Source of the DNA: Delphinus delphis
Taxonomy: Eukaryota > Chordata > Mammalia > Artiodactyla > Delphinidae
Assembly (NCBI RefSeq): GCF_949987515.2
Contig: NC_082700.1
Location: 35,861,380 to 35,925,379, forward strand
Reading direction: 5' to 3'
DNA length: 64,000 nt
Shown: positions 1 through 12,029 of the stretch, piece after piece
How the letters are laid out: every line of letters begins with the position of its first letter
Numbering within the stretch: the stretch's first letter is position 1
Position numbers and translations under genes: made by a program
The notes under the pieces: generated by a model
Databases searched by the model: none
Seen by the model: the letters and a program-made list of their open reading frames with translations, nothing else
What the model was told of the DNA's origin: nothing

Positions 1-779
1 AAATCTTTGGCAAAAATCTACACAAGAAGTATTTTGTTGATATTGGCTAAAAAAGATTTATGTCTTCTGAATAACAAGTACATGCACAATGTAAGTGTGG
101 TTTTATTGAAAGGGGGGTGCACTTGAACTATATTTCTGGTCTTAAAGGAGAGTGCCAGAGATCCATATGCTTAGGAATAGCAACAATGTGAATCTGACCT
201 TTTCATTTTAAGCAGAGGACAAATAAGCTTCAGCATCCAAATAAGTAATAGGTTAACATAGTGTGCCATGAGACCTTATCCTGGAGTACCCCAAGGGTTG
301 TATGGTGATGATGCTTTAGTATGTTTCCTTCTCTATTTGATGTTAAAGAGATAAGAAATAGAGCTTCAAAGAGCTACATGAAAGTGATGTAAGATGTTCA
401 ATCCCAAGGTTATGAAAAATGATCTTATAAGGAAAATCAAAGGTGCTCTATTTGTAACAGAGACTATTTCAGAACCTCTAAAATGTTTCTTTAGAATCAG
501 AAGAAGATATATGTGTAATGAAATATATATGGAATATCAGTTACAGGTAAAATCTAATTACATAAAACATCATTGCAATGAAGATTTGTAAAAGATTTAA
601 AACTTTATAGATATATAGTGTTTCACAGTTTTCAAAGGAAATTTCCTACACAGCAGTCATTTCAAAATAAAATCACTTGTAAGTACTTTAAAAACAATAA
701 AATCAGTCAAAGATGGGGAAAATGTTGAGTACTTTTTTGGTTGGTTGATATTTATGTTTTTAATACCTCCTTACTGATA
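1..779. other. AT-rich sequence, nothing recognised
   Basis: No repeat family, exon-like frame or RNA gene was recognised. The one 65-codon frame (394-591) is lysine/isoleucine-rich, has no recognisable domain and looks like chance in AT-rich DNA. Confidence 0.5.
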
Positions 780-890
780 CTATGTTTGAGATTCAGAAAG
801 TATAACTTGCTTAAAATCATAGGGATATAAGTTGTCACTCATTGAATCCTGAGTCTCCAGTTCAACCTCTCCAAAGTCTACTGTTGTTAA
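780..890 (+). mobile_element. MIR SINE fragment
   Basis: The stretch resembles the MIR core and 3' half: a 'gattcagaaagtataacttgcttaaaatcata' type block, corresponding to the MIR 'gaggttaagtaacttgcccaaggtcaca' region, followed by a 'cctgagtctccag' block. It is strongly diverged, as expected of an ancient mammalian SINE. Only the 3' part is visible. Confidence 0.5.
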
Positions 891-959
891 TCATAAAAAG
901 AACAAACATTTGTAAATTTAAATCCTGTTTTTTTAATATATATTCACTGATTTAATGTT

Positions 960-1132
960 AGTAATAGACTACTTTGACAGATATTATTATTATCCCTACT
1001 TTACAAAAAAGGAAACCAAAAACTCAAAGAAGTTGAACACCATGCTCAGAACTATTTAACAGAATCATTTTTGAAATCCAGATCTTTTAACTTGAGATCA
1101 TATATATTACTTCTACTTTGCCAGATTCCTGG
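960..1132 (+). mobile_element. MIR SINE fragment
   Basis: Contains the MIR hallmark 'attattattatccctactttac' followed by 'aggaaacc...ctcaaagaagttgaac', matching the MIR core (tattatccccattttacagatgaggaaactg). A tail follows with 'gaaatccagatctttta...'. Ancient and diverged. Confidence 0.65.
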
Positions 1133-1339
1133 ACTCTATTCAATAGCCAAATTGCTCTGTTAATTCCAGCACAATAAATCAAGTTGTTGGTTCCTTTAAA
1201 TTTCTTGTATTAAAATTGATATGAACAGCACCATGGGAATTAAGAATTTTAAAATTACACAAAACTCTTTGAGTAATTAAATATATTTTTTAAATGATAG
1301 GAAACAAAACAACTTTCTCCACTGATTCATAAGATTAAC

Positions 1340-2190
1340 TGCTCAGCCCTTCCTTCATTGTTCTCACCTCCACACATTTCACAGACAAGTGTGATCTGCT
1401 CTTCCCTCTACTAATCCAATAAAAGTGTTCTTGTTTAGGTCACTAACAATCTCTTAATTGCCCAATACAATGATATACTCTCAATTTTTACCTATATGAC
1501 TTCTCTAGAGCATTCTCAATGTTGTTCACAATCTACTTTTTTAAACTCTCTTTTTTTCTTTGTTTTTGACTCAGCCTCTCCTTTCTTCTAATTTTAGAAT
1601 AGGTCTTTTTCAAACTTGTTATATGGTTACTCTTACTCTGCATCTCTAATCAATCAGCTTTTTGAGCTGCCATGTCAAACCTTCACTCACTCAATGGATG
1701 TTTCTCCTGGATGTTGTGCAAGAAACTCAGATCTGTACAGAATCCAACTCAAAATCTGCCTGTAAAGATCTACTTCTGATACTGCAACTCAATTAAAAAT
1801 AATACTGACCTCATAGAAACACCTTTTACATCTTTCTGTACTGAGTCATCTTTCACTCCTTCTACTCATTCACTCTACTCTATCCAAATAATAGTCTATG
1901 CCTGGAATGTTCTTTCCCAGAGAGCTGAATGACTTCCTCCCTCAAATTCAGGTCCCACTAAGGTCTTCCATGTAAAATTCTTACTACATTTTTGCCCCAT
2001 TTCCTTTCTTGCCTAATTTCCTTCATAGTTCTTATCAATTTTCATACTATATTTATTTTGCATATTTGCTGAATGCTATCTCCCCAAAGAAATTAAGCAA
2101 CATATGATCAAGGATTTTTCAGTTTTTTCTGTTGCTCTAGACATCGAATATAGCACTTTGATTGGTACAAGAAACTCAGTGTTGAATAAA
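1340..2190 (+). mobile_element. L2 LINE fragment (3' part)
   Basis: A pyrimidine-rich plus-strand text typical of LINE-2. Blocks recall the L2 3' ORF and UTR: 'ggatgtttctcctggatg', 'tgcctggaatgttctttccc', 'gacttcctccctcaaattcaggtc', then a terminal 'tagcactttgattgg...gttgaataaattagtgaaat', equivalent to the L2 'gcacatagtaggcgctcaataaat...' end. Very diverged, with no surviving reading frame. Boundaries are approximate. Confidence 0.55.
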
Positions 2191-2415
2191 TTAGTGAAAT
2201 ATTATATGATTCTTTTTCACATATTTTCCACATAAAGAACTATATATTATTTATTATATAATTTGCCAACAATACCCTATTCCAGGCTTATGGTAAACAT
2301 GGTTTATTCTCAGGCAATGACTTTGTCTAAGTTCTGTGATTGACTCTTCTCTATTTTTTCTTATACTCAGCATCAGTTACACCAGTACCATGTTTCTAAA
2401 ATATATACCTGGTCC

Positions 2416-2521
2416 TTTTAATTTCACATAATAAAAGCATTTACCAGAGGGTAAAGTTTAAATCTGTTATCATTTTACATCAAGTTCTTCACAGTCTTAG
2501 TCTAATACACACCTCCATCTC
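2416..2521 (+). repeat. Direct duplication, copy A
   Basis: The first 65 bases (2416-2480) are identical to 3887-3951. The rest resembles 3952-3990, including the shared block 'ctaatacacacctccatctc'. The copies lie about 1,471 bases apart in the same orientation. I do not recognise the sequence as a named repeat, although the 3' part runs into L2-like text. Confidence 0.9.
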
Positions 2522-2830
2522 TTCACACTCTCCTGAATTCTTTCCAGTGTAACCATACAAAACGAATTATTGACTTGATCATACTCTCCTTTTTCATATG
2601 TCTCTGTCATTGCTCAGAGTTTTTTCCATACAACAAAGTTAACTACTACTCTTATCCAACAATCAAATTTCCTTTCTAGCCCTCAAAGGCCATCTCTTTT
2701 ATGAAATCTTCTCTGACTCCTTCAGGCATAATTATCATATATTCTTCTCTGCTTAAAATGCACTTCATACTGTCATTATTAGAATCATCATAATGTGCTT
2801 GTGTAATTTCCTGGCTGTGCTATAATATTA
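2522..2830 (+). mobile_element. L2 LINE fragment
   Basis: L2-like blocks follow copy A: 'cattgctcagagttttttcc', 'gccatctcttttatgaaatcttctctgactccttc' (compare L2 'tcagggaagccttccctgac') and 'gcacttcatactgtcattatta'. The fragment is old and diverged. It may be the continuation of the L2 ending near 2190, separated by about 230 bases. Confidence 0.45.
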
Positions 2831-3410
2831 ATGGGGGATATTCAGTTGCTTATAGCAAGAGCAGGAAAGTTGGAATTTTAGAGATCTAAAATTACATACA
2901 TTACTGAGGTAGGGCACACCAGGAAAGACTAAAACAAGGTAAAGTATAGGAAACATGTGTCTGACAGGCTAGTATGCTGTATAAATGCAATAGTTATGCA
3001 ACTGAGGTCTGGACAAACATCACAGTTAATGGACAAAATAAAGTGATAAAATTTCCCAATAAGTTCAGGAGATACCAGGAAAGTGATACTTGCAAAGTTT
3101 AATTAATGTATTAACTGAACAATTTAAAAAATATAGAGCATGTACTTTTTGCTAGGACCTCTGTTAAATTCTGGAGTGACAAAGAATAGAAAGAAACACA
3201 GCCTTTCTACAAAGACTAGAACTGGACTGCTAGGTTCTAGTCTGACAAGTAGCGAGAGAACAACAGAATACGAGTCCTTAGATGTTTAATTATCTTCTAA
3301 TTCACCTCTGGATTACTTCTAAGAACAACACACTGTGGGGAGCTATCAAGGACTCCTGTAATGAAGAAAAGGATGGAAATGTCAGGAAGATGTCCAAACC
3401 TGTCTCATTC
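2831..3410. other. AT-rich sequence, nothing recognised
   Basis: No recognisable repeat core, frame or RNA element was seen. Confidence 0.4.
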
Positions 3411-3542
3411 CCCTCTAGGCTGTGACTCACTCTGTTTTACAAACAATGTCTTACGTATCTTTGTGTTCTCATGATTTAGAACAAGTGTTCGTACATATTA
3501 AGTGCACAATAAATACTTACTTGGTGAAATGATTAAACAGAA
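3411..3542 (+). mobile_element. L2 LINE 3' end
   Basis: The order of blocks matches the L2 terminus: 'gctgtgactcactctg', 'caatgtcttacgtatctttgtgttctc', then 'cacaataaatacttacttggtgaaatgatt', corresponding to 'ctcaataaatatttgttgaatgaatg'. Short and diverged. Confidence 0.55.
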
Positions 3543-3886
3543 TTAGACCCACAATTACTGTGTTTTGTTGAATTTTACTACAGGGACACAATGGTGGGCT
3601 ATCAATCACTATAATAAATGATGTAAACAGAAAGTATCCTAAAGTATTTATAAATTGGAAAACTCAGAAAATAAAATACCTAAACCTAACAAAATACCTA
3701 ATATTCAGTTTTCTTGGCCTTCTGGGATGAATCCTAAAACTTAATTTTGACTCTATAATTTCATAATGAGAAAAATCCCAGCCAAGGAAGAAAAAAATAG
3801 GATGTGCAAATATACATCTGAGAATAATATATGTAAGGTAATTAATTAATTATACTTTAATCACAAGATTTATTTTGAAATCTATG

Positions 3887-3990
3887 TTTTAATTTCACAT
3901 AATAAAAGCATTTACCAGAGGGTAAAGTTTAAATCTGTTATCATTTTACATTGTTTTTCTCAGCCTTGGTCTAATACACACCTCCATCTC
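3887..3990 (+). repeat. Direct duplication, copy B
   Basis: Second copy of the segment at 2416-2521. The first 65 bases are identical, and the following 40 are similar with a net 2-base deletion. It ends in a T-run and 'cagggaaaaaagg' that copy A lacks. Confidence 0.9.
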
Positions 3991-4045
3991 TCCCTTTTTT
4001 CAGGGAAAAAAGGTGATAGTATTTACACAATTAAAAGGTCATATA

Positions 4046-4258
4046 GGGCTTCCCTGGTGGCGCAGTGGTTGAGAGTCCGCCTGCCGATGCAGGGGACACG
4101 GGTTCGTGCCCTGGTCCAAGAAGATCCCACATGCCTCAGAGCAGCTAGGCCCGTGAGCCATGGACGCTGAGCCTGTGCGTCCGGAGCCTGTACTCAGCAA
4201 TGGGAAAGGCCATAACAGTGAGAGGCCCGCGTACTGCAAAAAAAAAAAAAAAAAAAAA
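4046..4258 (+). mobile_element. CHR-type cetacean SINE, copy 1
   Basis: Non-coding tRNA-derived retroposon. It opens with 'gggcttccctggtggcgcag' (A-box-like tggcgcagtgg), has a B-box-like 'gggttcgtgcc', and ends 'gaggcccgcgtactgc' plus about 20 A. An imperfect target-site duplication flanks it: aaaaggtcatata (4033-4045) against aaaaggtggtata (4255-4267), 11 of 13 matching. Internal divergence is modest. Mobilised in trans by L1 machinery, by family knowledge. Confidence 0.95.
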
Positions 4259-4267
4259 GGTGGTATA

Positions 4268-4663
4268 CACTTAATAATAGGAGTGGGTGGGTGGTATTAA
4301 GTTTATCAATTGTATTTAAATATAGTCACTTACAGAGCTAAATTTGCCCTTTTCTTTCCTATTATATAGGAGTAGATTTTCTCTGTACTTGTGTGTCCCT
4401 ACATTCTCTCTTTCCATCTGATTTCTCTTTCTGTGACTTACAGATTGTGTATTATATATTATATTCTAGGTTATACACTCTACTCCTGTGAGTAACTTTA
4501 AGCTTTAATCATATGGTGAGACATATCTTGCTTTGGCTGCTTAGTGTCAATACTTAAAAATTTTATGCCATAACAGTCATGTAAGTCACATTATATTCTA
4601 ATTTTAAGAAAAATACTAGTATATCTGGATTGCTTACATGATAAAACATGGCAATGGGATTGC
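4268..4663. other. AT-rich sequence, nothing recognised
   Basis: No repeat or coding signal recognised between the SINE and the purine-rich tract. Confidence 0.4.
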
Positions 4664-4817
4664 AGGAGATGGAGGAGGTGAAATAAGTGAGATGAAGGAG
4701 AGAGGAAGGAGGGGGAGAAAGGAGTTAATGGAAATGAGAGGGGGTGGGAAGAAGGGACTAGGCAAAGGAAGAGGAGAGAGAAAGCTAGGTAAAGAAAGAG
4801 TGGTGAAAATAAAGACC
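4664..4817 (+). repeat. Purine-rich (GA-rich) low-complexity tract
   Basis: About 150 bases with very few pyrimidines on the plus strand (motifs such as 'gagagaggaaggagggggag' and 'gaagaggagagagaaag'). It produces overlapping low-complexity open frames on both strands, which I treat as artefacts of composition. Such tracts can adopt triplex or G-rich structures, but this is inference. Confidence 0.8.
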
Positions 4818-4968
4818 CTTTCCACTACTGGTTCGTGGAAGTTTTAGATCAGCATGGAGAGGGCGGAGAATACATATTTGTGGAGACTTTAGAATGTATT
4901 GGAAAATCTATGGAATGTACCAGAGTTATTGGCAGGATGGCAGGAGGGGAGTGGCAAAAGTCTCATAA

Positions 4969-4970
<2 letters not shown>

Positions 4971-5006
<36 letters not shown>

Positions 5007-5196
5007 TGGTACGCGGGCCTCTCACCGTTGTGGCCTCTCCCGTTGCGGAGCACAGGCTCCAGACGCACTGGCTCAGTGGCCATGGCTCACGGGCCCAGCC
5101 GCTCCACGGCATGTGGGATCCTCCCAGACTGGGGCACGAACCCGTGTCCCCTGCATTGGCAGGTGGACTCTCAACCACTGCGCCACCAGGGAAACC
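4971..5196 (-). mobile_element. CHR-type cetacean SINE, copy 2
   Basis: Reversed copy: a T-run of about 35 bases (the poly-A tail) leads into 'gtggtacgcgggcctctcac' and finishes 'gcgccaccagggaaacc', the complement of the SINE head. The target-site duplication ctcataaag is present at 4962-4970 and 5197-5205. The unusually long tail suggests a young insertion. Confidence 0.95.
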
Positions 5197-5245
5197 CTCA
5201 TAAAGTTTTTTTTTAAGGCAGTGGAGACAAAGAGTAAATAAAGCC

Positions 5246-5248
<3 letters not shown>

Positions 5249-5285
<37 letters not shown>
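5249..5285. repeat. (TA)n microsatellite
   Basis: An uninterrupted TA run of 37 bases (about 18.5 units), ending at 'tatgtatt'. Likely polymorphic in length. Confidence 0.95.
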
Positions 5286-5289
<4 letters not shown>

Positions 5290-5779
5290 TATACTTCCCC
5301 AGCCTAGTTTAGCACATTTCACAAACATTACATGTAACCAAAGAGGACTTTATAATATGAATAAGAAATAGAAATTTGATCAGAAGAAATGCATGCTGTA
5401 TGTCATGATTTTGAAAGACCAGCTGTCACAGGACAATGTGTGGTAATACATTTTTTTTTTCCACGGAGGATTAGGAGTATGTTTAGTTAATACGTTCTGG
5501 GCAGTTCTCTCTTTAAAAATAGCATGCATGTATTAATTTTTAAAAAGCAGTGCAATATTAAGCCCCTAAAATTATAAACAGGAATAATGCCATGGTCTAT
5601 AAGCAGGAAATGCATTTTTATAAATTTGTACTCACCAGGCCAAAGATGAGAATATAATTGGCAGGAATAAGATGGACAGAAGCAACAAAAATACACAAAT
5701 AAACGTGTTTTTCCTTCTTTAATCAAATATTATTGAATCTATAACCTTGTTGCTAATTTGAGATTCAAGTGACCAAAAG
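5286..5779. other. Unannotated AT-rich sequence
   Basis: Nothing recognised. A short minus-strand frame (5487-5726) is cysteine/phenylalanine-rich and has no domain signature. Confidence 0.4.
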
Positions 5780-5999
5780 TTTTGTTTTTTTTTTTGTTTT
5801 TTTTTTTGCGGTACACGGGCCTCTCACTGCTGTGGCCTCTCCCATTGCGGAGCACAGGCTCCGGACGCTCAGGCTCAGCGGCCATGGCTCACGGGCCCAA
5901 CCACTCCGAGGCATGTAGGATCTTCCCGGACCAGGGCACGAACCTGTGTCCCCTGCATCGGCAGGCGGACTCTCAACCACTGCGCCACCAGGGAAACCC
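5780..5999 (-). mobile_element. CHR-type cetacean SINE, copy 3
   Basis: Reversed SINE: T-rich tail interrupted by single G bases, then 'gcggtacacgggcctctcac' to 'gccaccagggaaaccc'. A weak target duplication is visible, 'gaccaaaag' at 5771 against 'gaccaacac' at 6000. It has more changes than the perfect-TSD copies. Confidence 0.93.
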
Positions 6000-6414
6000 G
6001 ACCAACACATTTTAAAGATGAATTCGCCATGGCCCCAGAAGAAAGAAGAGTGTAAGAAGAGTCATGTGCCAATTGGAGATATGGGTATGGATACCTTAAT
6101 CAGATTCCAGAATCAAGGCTAACCCTTAAGCTATGGTAAGTTTCCTTACCTCTCTGGTCCTTAATATTTATACATAAGATATAACATGCAAATTAAAACT
6201 TCAGAAATATAAAATTGTACAGACTCATTATAAAAACTTGGGAATGTTTAAACAAGAAAAATCACTTATAACTCTATAACCAGCTGATACTCATTTCAAA
6301 AATGGTGGTGCAATATAAATAAGTGATAGAAAAAATAAATAAATGGTGGAGAATACACAAACCTCCTATACTTAAGAATTCCAAAGTAATTTATGTAAAA
6401 ATTCTGTTGTCAAG
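6000..6414. other. Unannotated AT-rich sequence
   Basis: Nothing recognised. Confidence 0.4.
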
Positions 6415-7058
6415 GAAAAGGAGCATAACTACCCCCACCAAAGTGTGAGCCTTGCAGAATGTCTTCCTTCCAAAGTGCACAGTATGGAAAGGGAAAAAAA
6501 AGAGAATGACTTTACAGTAGAGAAACCTGACAGCTACTCCCTCAGCCAGGTGATCAAGGTCAACACCAACAGAGATGTCATGATAACAGTACGTATGCTT
6601 GACATGGGATGAGAATTGGCACTTTACCTCTGTGGTCTACCTCTCAAAAAAACCCACATAAACTCAACTTAATCACAACACAAGCATCAGACAAATTCCA
6701 ATTAAGGCATAGTCTACAAAAACCCTGAGTAATACTCCTCAAAACTGTTAAGGTTATGAAAAACAAGTAAAGTCTAAGAAACAGTCACAGCTTAGAGAAG
6801 GCAGAAGAGCCGTGATAACTAAATGCCATTTGTTATCTCAGACGGAATCCCGCAGCAGGTAATTTTTTTTAAAGTAAAAAGCAAGGAAATCTGAATGAAA
6901 TATGGACTTTATGTAATAACAAGGAGTTGATATTGTTGACAAATATATCATACAAGTGTAAGAAGTTAATTATTAGGAAAACTGGGTATGGAGAATATAG
7001 GAACTATCTGTACTATCTTCACAACTTTTCTGTAAAGCTAAATCTATTTTAAAATTTA
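6415..7058 (+). mobile_element. L1M-type LINE-1 3' end remnant
   Basis: The ordered blocks match old mammalian L1 3'UTRs: 'gaaacctgacagctactccc', 'cagccaggtgatcaaggtcaac', 'gtatgcttgacatgggatgagaattggcac', 'gttatgaaaaacaagtaaag', then 'ggaactatctgtactatcttcacaacttttctgtaa' before an A-rich end. Strongly diverged with no coding remnant. The subfamily needs a library search. Confidence 0.7.
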
Positions 7059-10000
7059 AAAATTTATTTTAAAATTTCTTACAGTTCTATTTCACTCGTC
7101 TAACATTTTTCAATTTTTACTTAACATCATATTCGCATAATGTTCAAATATCATTAAATCATAACATTTTTCAGATCTGCATTTATTTTCATGTTATGGA
7201 TGCATCATATGTTATCTATTACTGATTTATATTGTTGGTCATTCTGATTGCTTCTATAATTTTCCTTTTTTTAAATAAATAATCCTTTGGTGAACATGGT
7301 ATACATGAATTGTTCTGACTTCTGGTTTTTCTTTGTGTGTTTGGGTTTTGATTTTAATTTCTGTCATTTTTTAAATCAATAGATCTGAATTAGGTTTTTG
7401 ATTTATATGTTATAGTTGGTTTTTAAAATTTTACATTTTTAGGATACTGAATTACAATTTTTAAGACTGATACAACTGAAGCTTAAGATAGCTTAAAGTA
7501 AAAATAGCCCCATTTAGATTTTTTTTACCTCAACCCACATTCACATAAATTAATCATTCTTTAACACGAGAAACGTGATAAAGAGAAGAGTCAGTTTATT
7601 GACAGGGCAGTAAAATCAGCTACTTACCCTTCTTTTCTCCCACCCTTCTCCCACCCTTCAGGACTGGATCCTCTCTCTCAGTCTAGAATTTTCCACCATA
7701 TGGTTGTTACTAGGCACAGGTTGGTGACACTGACTCCTCTGGAATGTTCACACATGGGAAATGGGTTGAGTCTCAGGATATCATCACCTATTTATGATAT
7801 TTGTTTCATTCTTTGAGCAGGATCTAGACTTCCCTAATGCTCCATCAGAAGCAGACTATGGCTTATTTATTCATTATCCTTGAGAGTGAGACAACATTTG
7901 TCTTATTTTCTGCTAAAACTCCCTTTATAAAAATGTAGGGGAAATATTTACATATGCTTCATACTCGTTTTTTGTTTGTTTTTTCTATTTGCATGCACAG
8001 CAGTGAGGATTAGGATCTGAGATGAAAAGGAAAACATATTTCTGTCAAACGGAGAAGAAGGATGTTTAGTTATATTCCAGATTAAAAAATTATATCTATA
8101 CTAGTTGTAAAATTTATGGGCAAGCTATTCTGACCAGCAAAATCATTTTGATGTCCCTCTATGTTACACATTAACCATCTAAACTGCAACATATTTACCA
8201 CAAATTTAAATTATTTTACTATATAAGAAAATCGTGACAAAAAGTTTTTATAGGATATATCCATTCAAAGATTGAAATTTGTTCTTATTTCCTCCTCTCT
8301 CCAGTTAGATAATAATTAGCAGACCATTAAGAAAAAAATTATATTGTTCTAAAATAATATTTTTGATCTAGTAAGTCAGGGATCTTGATGCAGCTAACAA
8401 TAACATCCTTAAAGAATAATCTTATAAATGAATATTATTAGAAAAACTAATCTAAATTATTTGTCAGATATTTATTGCATGCTAAATATTTTAATAGAAT
8501 AACAAATGTATGTGTCTGAACTCCAACAATAAAGCCAACTTAAAATTTTCTAAAAGAAAATATCCTCTTTTTTTTTTTTTGGCTGGATTTTTTTTTAAAA
8601 AAATTGTTCTTTTCTTTTAACATTTCTGAATGTTTCTTTAAAAAAAAAGGAAGAAATAAAGAATGGTCTGCAGAATGTTGGTCATTTTTATTGTACCACT
8701 TGTCAGAGAACAGAATAAAATCACTTCAAACTATTCACTTCCATCAGAGAAAATGAAATGCCTCCAATAAACGGCATCTTCAGAATGTTGTCAGGTTTGA
8801 GAGCAAACAATAGGCAAAGTGAAATCAAAAAGCAGTGCAGAGTGAACACAGTAATTTATTCAAGTAATTAGAAAGAAAATTATGTTCAACTGAGTACCAT
8901 AATCGTTTTGAGGTCAATAACTAAAATTTATAATTAAACACATTATTTAGTACATGAATAATCATGCCTTCACTTTTCTGTCTTTGGGCATCAGAGAAAT
9001 GTTAAGTGAAGTTAAAGCAAATTATGAAACAAAAAAAATTTTAACCTTGGATGTCAAACTTACTTAAAATTCCTTAAAATTAGTGGGAGTTTGAAATTCA
9101 GATTTTATAATCTAACAGTATCTATTCACCAAGTACGTCGCATTGACATATTTAAACTATTTGCTGAAGGCAATTTGTCTTACATACACTTATTCTTTTC
9201 GCTAATTTGGTATCCCTCTTATGTTTTCTATTTCTTATGCTATTTCTACAATAAAATGATATAAATCCTGGCTTTGCCTGTGCTCTATCAGTCTGAACTC
9301 TATACATTTTTTTTAAAAAACTGAAAAATATGGGAAATAGAGTTAGTAGATTATATTCCATTCACTATATTTAAAGTAGGCACCACTAACCTATTGACGT
9401 TATAGCAAACTGTCTTACCAATATAAACAAATTAATATAGATAATTTATTACAGAATCACAGTAAAATTGTAGCCTAATGTTTTTCACACTCTTAGCTTC
9501 CATATGAAAGGGTCATCTTTCACCTACACCCTTTTATGCTTAGCTAATTCTAAAGCTCCTTTTGTGGATTTAAAGGATATCAGTCTTAGAAGACCAAATG
9601 GAATTGAGGTTACCTCTGATACATGGATACAAGGTATCTGAAAATTTCTCTAAATCTCTAATTCTATAGGATTGGTAACAGATCTCTCCTCTTATACTAA
9701 AAGGAAGATACTAAGGAAATTCAAATTGTGACTTATAAAAAGCAGTACTCTTTATAAGTTGGATGTATAACTTAAAAAATTATCTCACTTCTTCATTCTT
9801 TCAATAGGTATCTATTAAGTGGCAATAAGTATAGCATTGATAAGTTTTGTCCTGCTTTCATAGAGTATAAAGTCTCATGCAAAAGACTGATAAGAAAACT
9901 AGCAATGAGTCTGAATTAAACATTGCTGTGATCCCAGCTTCTGAACAAGGCTTGGCACTTTATAGGCATTCAATACATGTTGAATTAATTCAATATATAT

Positions 10001-12029
10001 TTTTCACTTACCTGTTCATCTATTATATTATCTTCCTCTTCAGTCATGAAGTTGATTCAAATAACAATACGCAATCGCTTTTTTCAAGGCACTTAGAGCT
10101 CATCAATATCCAGTGATCAGCAAAACAATATGATAAACACCAGAATGGAAGGTTTGCAGAGATTTAATGTGGTATCATTTTTATCATATTTTTTTTGAGC
10201 AATAGCTTTGTGACATGGAGGTAGGTTATATGCTGAAAACAACTTGATACATGAATTTGAAGCCTACCATTCAGTGACATAGCTTTAGGCATCTCTTACA
10301 TAGAATAGTTGCAGTCCCAAGATGGGAAGAGATTTCTCTGAAGAGCATTCAAGTGTGGGAAATACTTATAGCTCAGGCAGAACACAGAAGAAAATATGAG
10401 AAGAATCTACAAACACAGAAGTGCCAGCAGAGTATTTTGTTTGAGGCAACAGAAATTCACAAAAGCAAGAGATTGAGCCACCGTCTCAAAAGCTGTAATA
10501 ATATACTCACTGTGATGAGCAAAACATAAAGTGAAGTCACTGGTGAACTCTTTCCTAAAGTAGTTTCAGTGTAAAGTGGGTGCGCATATTAAATCAGACT
10601 GGGGGAAAGGAAAAAAACAGTGAGAAAATAAATATGAGCTTGGGAAAATGTTCAACAAGCACATTTGAATGGAAATAGAGGAGAGTGTAACTAAATGGTA
10701 TCTTGGGTCAAAAGTTATTTTTTAAGGTGCTTATGTGTGGATAAGAGCCAGAAGAGGAGGGAAAGATTAATGTGATTCCATGGGCAGCAGATAATCAATG
10801 AAGTCCCTGAGGAGAGTGAGAGTGTGAGATGCAGAACAGGTGCGATGTGTTAATCTTAGCAGAGGAGAGGGACATGTTTTCCATAGGAATTAGCTAAAAG
10901 TGTGAGTGCTTTACTTCCTGAATGACTTTATTTTTATTTGCTTGTCTTTGGTATAGTGGGCAAGGATAACTGTTGGGATTGAGGGGAAAAAGCCAGATGT
11001 ATTAGAAGGCTATAGGAATGGGATAAAGCTTAGAAACAAGTGAAGGTCAAACTGCCATATAGTTAGAGACACCTGCATATGAAATGGTGAAAAAAAATAC
11101 TTTTATTAGAATAAATATGCATATATTTTATTCATGATCTATAAAGTACTCTTCTTTCAATATTGTGAATTGTTATCTCTTACTGTGCCTGTCCTGTGTT
11201 TTGGCTCCCAGTGTTCTCCAACTTCCTTAGCACCTAGGGAATTCCCTGGGAATCTGGGTGTGGGCTGGGGATTGGATGCAGGAGGAGGAATCTCATTGCT
11301 GTGCCTCAGGAGCACAGGCTCCCCTTGTCAAATCCTGGCAGCAGCCAGCATGTGATTTCAGGCAGAAAGAAGCTGCAGCAGGAGAAGTTGGCATTCCTTC
11401 TTATCCAGTGCTTGTAGCAGCCTCCTAGGTGCTGATAAATTTCTTCCATTTTGTCCTTGGCTCCCATCTAACAATGTTGCAACTGATTCTCTCACTAAAT
11501 TCCTCTCTATGTGAAAGCTCTAGAGTGTTTTTCCATTCCAGAATGACCCTGATTGATACAATTGCCAAGAAATAAATTAGAATTTTAGAAAACTTATTGT
11601 CTGAATGCAGTGTAAACCAAAGGCAATTTGTATATACGTATATTCAAATTCCAAATTCTAAGTCAGTTTAACTGAACCAAATGTAAATATGGAGCAGACA
11701 CCTCACCTTATGAACTAAGCCATCAGATTGCATCAGAATTGCAGAATGGCATTATAAAAAGATTTTTATAATGTTTAATGAGTCAGGCAAAATAATATAC
11801 TATCCATATTTAATAAAAGGTCAACTGCATTTTTGAATGTAGTATTTTCTCTTAAATTGTGATTGCTGGTTAATCTGTTTATCATCTTGTATTAGCATTT
11901 TTATAATGATCTTACCTCTTTCCTAAAATTTAATATTTCTAAGTTTAGCTCACTTCAAATTTTATTTTCTTGAGATTCAGATTAACGAGCATATTTTTCC
12001 TTCCTTTTTTAAAAAAATTAACACATCAT
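7059..12029. other. 5-kb AT-rich stretch without recognised genes
   Basis: The open frames are short and lack domain features. Around 9940-9990, 'ggcactttataggcattcaatacatgttgaattaattc' recalls an L2/MIR end (very weak). T- and A-runs near 8570-8650 are low complexity. 10150-11130 has a more mixed composition, which may be an old unclassified repeat. No splice-flanked exon could be defended. Confidence 0.4.

Noticed and set aside
4634..4847. Two overlapping low-complexity frames on opposite strands
   Set aside because: Products of the purine-rich tract (Glu/Gly/Arg/Lys on one strand, Ser/Pro/Phe on the other), not genes.
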